In this document: piece after piece, positions 15,509 to 21,512 of the stretch
Layout of the letters: each line of letters opens with the position of its first letter
How positions within the stretch are numbered: the stretch's first letter is position 1
DNA from: CAYJAZ01 sp964369165
GTDB lineage: Bacteria; Desulfobacterota; Desulfovibrionia; Desulfovibrionales; Desulfovibrionaceae
Direction: 5' to 3'
DNA: 21,512 bases
Assembly: GCA_964369165.1 (NCBI GenBank)
Contig: CAYJFE010000048.1
Span: 1-21,512 of the forward strand
Translations under genes and position numbers: made by a program
The notes under the pieces: generated by a model
The model's input: the letters and a program-made list of their open reading frames with translations, nothing else
Database searches by the model: none
What the model was told of the DNA's origin: nothing

Positions 15509-16933
15509 TTATACACTCTCTGAAAGCAAGTTTGCATAAGCAATAAGGCTTCCTTCATCAAAGGGTTTGCCCAAAAGTTGCATACCAAGTGGCAAATTCT
15601 TAGAATTGAGCCCCGTAGGAAATGCCATGCCTGGAAGACCAGCTAGATTAAGAGAAAGTGTAAAAATATCCATAAGATACATCTGAATCGGATCATGAAT
15701 AGCATTGAGATCCCAAGCAGGAATTGGTGAAACTGGGCATAAAAGAGCGTCGCAAGATTGAAGAGCATTGAGATAATCTTGTCTAATCAATCTACGTACT
15801 TGTGCTGCTTTTTTATAATAAGCATCATAATAACCAGAAGAAAGCACGAAAGAACCTAATAATATACGTCTTTGTACTTCTTGCCCAAAGCCTTCTGTGC
15901 GCGATTTAATATATAAATCATCTAAATTAGTTATAGTATCTGCTCTTTTAGTATAGCGTACGCCATCGTATCTTGCTAAATTTGAGCTTGCTTCTGCCGC
16001 CGCTATAATATAATAAGTGGAAACAGAATATTTTGTATGTGGCAAGGATACTTCAACAATTTTTGCCCCTAGCTCTTTAGCTTTTGCAATACATTCCTCA
16101 GCATTTGCAAGCACTTCACTATCAAGGCTTTGAGATTGCATAAATTCTTTAGGAATACCAAGTGTCACATTTTTAAGTGATTGACTATTATCCAAATATT
16201 CCTGATAAAGAGGAAGAGGATTAGGCGCAGAAGTTGTGTCTAAGCTATCATGTCCTGCTATTACTTGTAAAACATCGGCTATATCAGAAGCATTATTAGC
16301 AATCGGGCCAACTTGATCGAGCGAGGAAGCATAGGCAATCACACCATAGCGAGAAACTCTACCATAAGTGGGCTTCAAACCAAAACAACCGCATAAATTC
16401 GCAGGTTGGCGCACAGATCCGCCCGTGTCCGTGCCAAGTGATGCAATGCATTGTTCTGCCACTACAGAAGCCGCAGAACCGCCACTAGAACCACCAGGAA
16501 CTTTTGTAATATCTCTTGGATTTTTTGTGGCAGAATAGGCAGAATTTTCGCAAGTAGATCCCATGGCAAATTCATCGAGATTATTTTTACCAAGAATAAT
16601 TGCTCCAGCCTCTTCTAACTTATTGATAACTGTAGCAGAATAAGGAGGAGTAAAATTTTCAAGGATTTTTGAAGCGGCTGTTGTCGGCAAAGCTTTTGTG
16701 CAAATAACATCTTTAATTGTGAAGGGAATTCCGTACAATGGTTTGCTATTGTCAAAACCATTTTTATCGAGAAACCTTGCCTTTTCTAAGGCACTTTCTT
16801 TACTAATGTGCAAGAGTGCGTGAATGGAATTTTCAGTTTTTTCAATAGTTTCAAGATAAGCTGAAATTTTGCTCTCTACAGACAAACCATCTTTATATTG
16901 CTTTTTTAATTCTTGTATAGAAATTTTTGACAT
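15509..16933 (-). CDS. gatA: Glutamyl/aspartyl-tRNA(Gln/Asn) amidotransferase subunit A
   Basis: A 474-residue amidase-signature protein that releases ammonia from glutamine for conversion of misacylated Glu-tRNA(Gln) and/or Asp-tRNA(Asn). The catalytic triad is visible: K74 in FTIKDV, the cis-Ser S149 in PGGSSGGSAA, and the nucleophile S173 in GTDTGGSVRQPA. GCFGLKPTYGRVSRYG is intact. It is slightly shorter than the usual 485-490 residues at the C-terminus. AGGTG lies upstream of the ATG, and the gene starts 9 bases after gatC. gatB, the third subunit, is not in this window and must be elsewhere. Confidence 0.96.
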   Translation of the reverse strand: MSKISIQELKKQYKDGLSVESKISAYLETIEKTENSIHALLHISKESALEKARFLDKNGFDNSKPLYGIPFTIKDVICTKALPTTAASKILENFTPPYSATVINKLEEAGAIILGKNNLDEFAMGSTCENSAYSATKNPRDITKVPGGSSGGSAASVVAEQCIASLGTDTGGSVRQPANLCGCFGLKPTYGRVSRYGVIAYASSLDQVGPIANNASDIADVLQVIAGHDSLDTTSAPNPLPLYQEYLDNSQSLKNVTLGIPKEFMQSQSLDSEVLANAEECIAKAKELGAKIVEVSLPHTKYSVSTYYIIAAAEASSNLARYDGVRYTKRADTITNLDDLYIKSRTEGFGQEVQRRILLGSFVLSSGYYDAYYKKAAQVRRLIRQDYLNALQSCDALLCPVSPIPAWDLNAIHDPIQMYLMDIFTLSLNLAGLPGMAFPTGLNSKNLPLGMQLLGKPFDEGSLIAYANLLSESV

Positions 16934-16942
16934 TTAATACAC

Positions 16943-17236
16943 CTACTTGCCTTCAACAATTTTAGGAACAATAAAATACACATCATCAGTTTGCGGAGCA
17001 TTTTGCAAGATTTCATCACGAGTACGTTTTTGAAAAACTTCATCTTCTCTAAAAAGAATTGTATGTTCGCAAGGATTATAAAGAGGCTCGACAGCCGAAG
17101 TATCAAGAGCGTCTAATTCATTAAAATAATCTATAATTTTAGCACATTGCCCAGCATAGATGCTTAAGTCTTGCTTTTTTGGTGCAATCTTAGCTAGTGC
17201 ACATAAATATTCCATATCTTTTAAGTCTAATGACAT
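16943..17236 (-). CDS. gatC: Glutamyl/aspartyl-tRNA amidotransferase subunit C
   Basis: A 97-residue small subunit that stabilises the GatA-GatB complex. The N-terminus (LKDMEYLCALAKIAP) and LDALDTSAVEPLYNP follow the family pattern, ending in DDVYFIVPKIVEGK. AAAGGAA precedes the ATG at good spacing. It sits 41 bases downstream of the lipoprotein gene and 9 bases upstream of gatA. Confidence 0.93.
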   Translation of the reverse strand: MSLDLKDMEYLCALAKIAPKKQDLSIYAGQCAKIIDYFNELDALDTSAVEPLYNPCEHTILFREDEVFQKRTRDEILQNAPQTDDVYFIVPKIVEGK

Positions 17237-17277
17237 ATTTTTTTCCTTTATATTATCATTGAGTTATCAAAAATATT

Positions 17278-19071
17278 TTATCGTATTGATGAATTTTGGT
17301 CTAATAAATATTGTTTGAAAGCTTCTTTATCGAGAAGACTTATACCGTCAGCCGCTGGTTGGAACAAGAAAAGCGAGCGTTTTGCCTTTCCTGTATAATC
17401 CCATTTAAATGGCGCTGCTGCCCATGCAAGTGGCTGTAAAAATGAAAGTTTTTGGTTCATATTCGGCGCGTGCATCACTATATCTCTATACTCTAAAGCA
17501 GCGGCCATTTGAATAAAGTCATAACCAAGTGCTGACCATGCATTTGCGTTTTTTTGCTTCAGCAAAAGGTTTCTTTGCAATTGCAAAGCTCCATACATAC
17601 GCGAAGTTTTGTCAAATTCTCCTGGGAATACAAGGAGTTTATAATTATCAACTTTCAAATCTTTTTTATTTTGAAGGCTCTGCTCCCAAAGATTAGTGCC
17701 GAAAATAGGAATATCTACCGCGCCTTGATAAAGCATGACAGAGGAAATCATTTCCATATTTGAAAAACCATCTGGTACAAAGATTGCGCCAATAGGAGCA
17801 GTAACAAGTGGTAATTTTTTTCTGCCATCAGCCGTTTCACGCTCAACTGAAGAAAGTAAATCGCCAGCAATTTCTGTCCAAGCAGATTGATCTTCAAGTG
17901 GGTAGCTTACTTGTGAGAGTCTGAAATTTCTTCTTCTCATATCTTCAGCAAAAAGCTCGCTCATCTTAATACCATAGGCATCATCAGGGTAAAAAGAAGC
18001 ATAGTCATGAATAGCTAAGTCATTGACACTATAGTCTAAAACTGCGTCTAATTGATCCTCAGGAGAAGTAAAGAAACGCCAAGCATTCACGCCTTCAACC
18101 ATAGAAGATGGAAGTTGTGAACTAAATGCAAAAAATGCTTTTGAATTAGTTATGCCGCTGGTGTGGGCTTGCTCTAAAACTTGTGAGCGAAGAGGACCAC
18201 CCACCATCACGCAAGTTTGCGGAAGTGAGCTCAATGTTTGCATCCAAGATGGATTTTCTGAATCAACAAAATGCACAGTGACATTCACTCCAGAAAGAGC
18301 CATAACTTCTTTTGCCGCTACAGCACCATCTTTTACTTGATTGCCTATAGATTGAAAACTGCCAGATAAAGGCAAAAGCATGGATACGCAAACAGATGAA
18401 AATCTTGGATTTGGATTAATCACAAGTCCTTCAATAGCTGTATTATTTTGCATATTTACCAAAGCAGCTGGATCTATTTGTTCTTGATTTGGGTCTTGAA
18501 AACCAAAAATTGAAGGATTTGCAAATAAAGCTGGATCATTCAAGCGGGCTAAAGCATTCACATTATCTTGCAATAGGTTCGCTCTTGCAGCTTCATAAAC
18601 AAATAAAATCCATGGAAAAGTTGTTTCTTGAACGCGAGGTGTGATTTCGCCAAGTTCTTGCAGATAATCAGGATTGAGCGAACGCAATTCTTCGGCTAAC
18701 ACTCTTTCCATATTAGCCCTTTTGCTCAAGTCGGCATTAGCATAATCGCGTGCAAGATTTTGTTGTGCAAACAAAGTCATAGAACCTGGGCGAGTTGCGA
18801 CAACATACATTGCTCTTTCTTTGATAATTGGAGGAGTATTAGCATTTGTGTATACTCTTTCAGCTTCACGAGATTGATTTTCTGGTGAAAGAGAATTTAT
18901 TGAATTTCTCCATTCATTCGCTGAAAAAAGTGAATTATCTTCTTCAGTTGATAAAATTTGAGGTTCAGGCGCACTTTCACTACCGCCCAAATTTATAGGC
19001 GTGTACTTTTCAATGCTTGAACAACCAGCCAAGACAAAAAGTGTGACAAGGCTTAAAATAATTTTCTGCAT
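17278..19071 (-). CDS. LpoA/LppC-like lipoprotein, probable penicillin-binding-protein activator
   Basis: A 597-residue exported lipoprotein. The signal peptide ends in the lipobox LAGC with the lipidated C17, and Ser-Ser follows, consistent with outer-membrane sorting. Residues about 40-220 are helical, TPR-like in composition. From about 225 to 590 it has a periplasmic-binding-protein type I fold (VSMLLPLSGSFQSIGNQ, MVGGPLRSQ, FYPDDAYGIKMSELF, PIFGTNLWEQ). This order matches the LppC/LpoA family, whose members activate the peptidoglycan synthase PBP1A from the outer membrane. An alternative is a branched-chain amino acid binding protein, but the lipobox plus N-terminal helical half favours LpoA. 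GGAG lies before the ATG, and a promoter is at 19103-19131. It is the first gene of a likely lpoA-gatC-gatA-holB transcript. Confidence 0.82.
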   Translation of the reverse strand: MQKIILSLVTLFVLAGCSSIEKYTPINLGGSESAPEPQILSTEEDNSLFSANEWRNSINSLSPENQSREAERVYTNANTPPIIKERAMYVVATRPGSMTLFAQQNLARDYANADLSKRANMERVLAEELRSLNPDYLQELGEITPRVQETTFPWILFVYEAARANLLQDNVNALARLNDPALFANPSIFGFQDPNQEQIDPAALVNMQNNTAIEGLVINPNPRFSSVCVSMLLPLSGSFQSIGNQVKDGAVAAKEVMALSGVNVTVHFVDSENPSWMQTLSSLPQTCVMVGGPLRSQVLEQAHTSGITNSKAFFAFSSQLPSSMVEGVNAWRFFTSPEDQLDAVLDYSVNDLAIHDYASFYPDDAYGIKMSELFAEDMRRRNFRLSQVSYPLEDQSAWTEIAGDLLSSVERETADGRKKLPLVTAPIGAIFVPDGFSNMEMISSVMLYQGAVDIPIFGTNLWEQSLQNKKDLKVDNYKLLVFPGEFDKTSRMYGALQLQRNLLLKQKNANAWSALGYDFIQMAAALEYRDIVMHAPNMNQKLSFLQPLAWAAAPFKWDYTGKAKRSLFLFQPAADGISLLDKEAFKQYLLDQNSSIR

Positions 19072-19102
19072 AACAACTCCAAGTAGCTAAGACATTATTA
19101 GC

Positions 19103-19131
19103 TATATAGACAAATAATAGTGATATCTCAA
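19103..19131 (-). promoter_or_regulatory. Promoter candidate for the lipoprotein-gatCA-holB group
   Basis: On the minus strand TTGAGA (19126-19131), 17 bases, TATATA (19103-19108). The predicted start is near 19096, about 25 bases before the lipoprotein ATG. Confidence 0.55.
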
Positions 19132-19165
19132 GTTATTGTATAATTTTTTCAGAATAGACTCATGC

Positions 19166-19193
19166 TTGATTTATCGGTAAAAAAGTATATACT
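19166..19193 (+). promoter_or_regulatory. Promoter candidate for the metallo-hydrolase gene
   Basis: TTGATT (19166-19171), 16 bases, TATACT (19188-19193). The predicted start near 19200 gives a leader of about 58 bases. Confidence 0.55.
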
Positions 19194-19257
19194 AGTTGTT
19201 ATGGAAGTTCAAGCTTTTAAATCTTAGATTAAAACTTTATATAATAGGACGTTAGAC

Positions 19258-19872
19258 ATGGCAATACATAGATTTCCCATTGGCCCAATAGGCAGTAATA
19301 CATATCTTATAGAAAATGGTAGCGATGCAATTATTATTGATGCTGCCTTGGCTTATCAAAAAATTGATAAAATCATTCAAGAAAAAAATTTAAAAGTGCA
19401 AGCTATTTTGTGTACTCATCTGCATTTTGATCATGTAAGCGGTGTGGCAAAAGCCATAGAACTCTACCATGCGCCAGCCTATGCAGGAGAAGACGATTTA
19501 AAACATAAAAAAGAATTTTTTGGCGCATTCCCACCATTTTCGCCTGACGGCACAGAAGATTTTAATGCCCTTCCACTTCAAGAAGGCGAAGTAAAATACG
19601 GCTCTATAAGATGCAAAAACATACACACACCAGGCCACTCTATGGGCGGATTTTGCTTCTATTTCCCTGAAGAAAAAAGCCTTGTCAGCGGTGATACTTT
19701 GTTTAGACAAGCCATTGGACGCTCAGACTTTTTTGGGGGCGATTACAAAACTTTAATCTCGTCAATAAAGGAAAAACTCTTTACTTTACCTGACGAAACC
19801 AAGGTCTACCCTGGGCATGATTTATCAAGCACCATTGGGGAAGAAAAAGAACTAAACCCATATATGAACTAA
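19258..19872 (+). CDS. Metallo-beta-lactamase-fold hydrolase, glyoxalase II-like
   Basis: A 204-residue soluble hydrolase. The metal site is complete: THLHFDH at 53-59 (H54, H56, D58, H59), H127 in HTPGHSMG, D146 in SGDTLF and H187 in PGHD. The N-terminus (FPIGPIGSNTYLIE) and RQAIGRSDF are typical of the short glyoxalase II-like (YcbL-type) subgroup, which is about 210 residues and lacks the C-terminal substrate domain of full GloB. The substrate is probably a thioester but is not determined. AGGA lies about 10 bases before the ATG. It is 21 bases upstream of the NFACT gene and probably shares its transcript. Confidence 0.9.
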   Translation: MAIHRFPIGPIGSNTYLIENGSDAIIIDAALAYQKIDKIIQEKNLKVQAILCTHLHFDHVSGVAKAIELYHAPAYAGEDDLKHKKEFFGAFPPFSPDGTEDFNALPLQEGEVKYGSIRCKNIHTPGHSMGGFCFYFPEEKSLVSGDTLFRQAIGRSDFFGGDYKTLISSIKEKLFTLPDETKVYPGHDLSSTIGEEKELNPYMN

Positions 19873-19893
19873 ACTTCAACCTTTCTCATAACT

Positions 19894-21512
19894 ATGGATG
19901 CTCACTTATTACACACTGCAACAAAAGCTTTTGAAAGCATTGTTGGCGCGCGCATATCAAAAATCTATCAATACGATGATGATATCTTTATTTTTTCGCT
20001 TTTTGGTAAATCGAAGAAAAATTTTCTTATAGCACGCACAGGCAAGAATATGCCCTTTATTTTCTTGTCTGATCATCACAGCGCAAGAGGCGAAAATCCG
20101 CCTGCTACAGTTATGCGATTAAGAAAACATTTACAAGGAAAGCGCATTATCAATATGTTTTCAGCTTGGTGGGAGCGGAAGATTTATTTTCAAGTAAAGC
20201 AAGACGATGAAACAAAGGCGCAATGCTTTGTGATTGATTTGAAAAAATCAGTCTATCTTTGCGATTCACCCTATACTGAAATTGAAGAACAAGAAAATCT
20301 AAGCAATTCAAATAATAGTATTAATCATACATCTTTGCAAGCGCCACCATGGCCACAGCTTGAAAGCATTGATGAGCTTTACAATCTTCTACAGCCCAAG
20401 GACAAAATATTTTCCCCTTATTTTACTCCTCCACTACGAAAAACTATTAGTGAAATCCTAAAAATTTCTATCAAGGCTGACAAAGAAAAAGATGAAGCGC
20501 TATTTCTAGAAGAAGAGCAAGATGCATTTTTAGAAATAAAATCACTCCTTATCGATTTAGAATCTGGTGAAGGCGATCTTTTTATGTATAAAGATGCAGA
20601 GGAGAAAAGCGAATTATACGCTTGGCAATTGCCTCCCTCTTTGCAAGAATATAAAGAAGAAGAAATTTTTGATAATGCAATCTTTGCTTTAAATGAATAC
20701 GGCAAAAACAATCTACTTTCTACTCTTTCAAATAATGTTAAAAAAGTTGCTGCTAAGCCATTTTTAGCGCAAATTAAGAAATTGAAAAACCTTCAAGCAA
20801 AACTTATTGGCGAAGAAGACAGACTTCTTGCTATGTATAATAAAAAAGAATTGGCGTTAAAAATCCAATCCCAACTCTATCTTTTCAACAAAGAAGACAA
20901 AAAAAATCAAATAATTATAGATGATGTGTCGTATACTCTTGATGCTCGCCTCAGCATTTTAGATAATATGGAAAATCTTTTTCACCAGTCAAATCGTGGG
21001 AAGCGCGGACTTGTGCATTTAGAAATACGCAAGCAAGAAGTTGAAAAAGAGTTAGAACTAGCAAAAGAGAATCTGCAAAAAGCTCTTGTTTTATCGCAAG
21101 CGCCAAAATCTTTTTCTCTCACAACTAATGCTAAAGAGAAAAAAGAAAGTAAAATAAAGCAAAAAGAGAATAAAAAGCCACAGAAACCATCGAAAGAATT
21201 ACCAAAGCAAGTGCTTTACAGAGAGTCAACAGACGGTTTTACAATACTTTTAGGAAAAGATGTGAAAGGCAATGGTTTAGCTTTAAAACTGGCTTCACCA
21301 AACGATTATTGGCTGCATACTGCCGATGGTGCCTCTGCCCATGCAATCATCAAGCGTGACCATCAAGGGCAATTAGTGCCGCAAGAAACTTTTGACGAAG
21401 CTGGCCGCCTTGTTGCCGAAAAAAGCCCATTTAAAAATGATGAAAAAGCCTTAATCCAGTACGCCTTAGCAAAAAATATTCAGCCAATGAAAGGGGCAGG
21501 CGCTGGTATGGT
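19894..21512 (+). CDS. NFACT-family protein (RqcH/FbpA-like), 5' part; runs off the window
   Basis: An open frame of 539 codons from the ATG at 19894 to the window edge with no stop. The N-terminal NFACT-N domain starts MDAHLLHTATKAF, with ARISKIYQ and an ENPPATVMRLRKHLQGKRI segment. A helix-hairpin and coiled-coil middle (about 190-420) is followed by a Lys-rich linker near 412-435. The start of NFACT-R (DUF814) has LYRESTDGFTILLGKDV and NDYWLHTADGASAHAII. The family includes RqcH/Rqc2, which bind stalled 50S subunits and add alanine tails, as well as proteins annotated as fibronectin-binding. At the usual Asp-Arg position after the LRKHL block this protein appears to have Glu-Arg (WERKIYF). 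No clear Shine-Dalgarno is visible, so it may be translated by coupling with the upstream hydrolase. Confidence 0.85.
   Translation, partial: MDAHLLHTATKAFESIVGARISKIYQYDDDIFIFSLFGKSKKNFLIARTGKNMPFIFLSDHHSARGENPPATVMRLRKHLQGKRIINMFSAWWERKIYFQVKQDDETKAQCFVIDLKKSVYLCDSPYTEIEEQENLSNSNNSINHTSLQAPPWPQLESIDELYNLLQPKDKIFSPYFTPPLRKTISEILKISIKADKEKDEALFLEEEQDAFLEIKSLLIDLESGEGDLFMYKDAEEKSELYAWQLPPSLQEYKEEEIFDNAIFALNEYGKNNLLSTLSNNVKKVAAKPFLAQIKKLKNLQAKLIGEEDRLLAMYNKKELALKIQSQLYLFNKEDKKNQIIIDDVSYTLDARLSILDNMENLFHQSNRGKRGLVHLEIRKQEVEKELELAKENLQKALVLSQAPKSFSLTTNAKEKKESKIKQKENKKPQKPSKELPKQVLYRESTDGFTILLGKDVKGNGLALKLASPNDYWLHTADGASAHAIIKRDHQGQLVPQETFDEAGRLVAEKSPFKNDEKALIQYALAKNIQPMKGAGAGM

Noticed and set aside
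20418..20711. 97-codon minus-strand ORF near the window end
   Set aside because: Antisense shadow of the open NFACT frame, which is continuous from 19894 to the window end.

Overview
The window looks like ordinary chromosome from an AT-rich (roughly one-third G+C by eye), anaerobic, Gram-negative bacterium. A low-GC, probably host-associated member of the Desulfovibrionales/Desulfobacterota is the best guess. The reasons are a tungsten/molybdenum aldehyde:ferredoxin oxidoreductase with its own MoaD and MoeB/HesA partners, an MnmA whose sequence style I associate with Desulfovibrio, an amphi-Trp-type small protein, and an LppC/LpoA-type outer-membrane lipoprotein. The taxonomy is inference. 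I see no insertion sequence, phage gene, CRISPR array, rRNA or tRNA.

Bases 1-7203 form a cyclic-di-GMP block. Two large genes on the minus strand each combine a degenerate GGDEF domain with an apparently intact EAL domain. One has two periplasmic solute-binding domains; the other is cytosolic with a PAS-like front end. Divergent from them, across a 399-bp regulatory region, is a membrane-anchored diguanylate cyclase with an intact GGDEF motif, followed by a small unknown ORF. The set therefore reads as one synthase against two phosphodiesterases with different sensory inputs.

Bases 7204-10268 form a pterin-cofactor block. A near-consensus promoter begins a leader that folds like a Moco/Tuco riboswitch. 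It is followed by aor, a strong intrinsic terminator, and then a translationally coupled moaD-like/moeB-like pair. The likely logic is cofactor sensing controlling an oxidoreductase that needs that cofactor, with sulfur-carrier genes downstream made by terminator read-through.

Bases 10269-14471 hold cinA on the minus strand, divergent from mnmA. After mnmA come an unrecognised protein with a GAF-like C-terminal half and a small amphi-Trp-type protein.

Bases 14472-21512 hold a minus-strand housekeeping group, in transcription order an LpoA-like lipoprotein, gatC, gatA and holB. Divergent from it are a glyoxalase-II-like metallo-beta-lactamase-fold hydrolase and the 5' part of an NFACT (RqcH/FbpA-like) gene that runs off the window end.

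The best leads for something new are: (1) a perfect sigma-70 promoter that fires straight into a long palindrome plus U-tract just before the start codon of the first EAL gene; (2) the riboswitch-like leader of aor, in which a conserved CCUCC block can pair with the aor Shine-Dalgarno; and (3) the aor terminator placed inside the cofactor operon.
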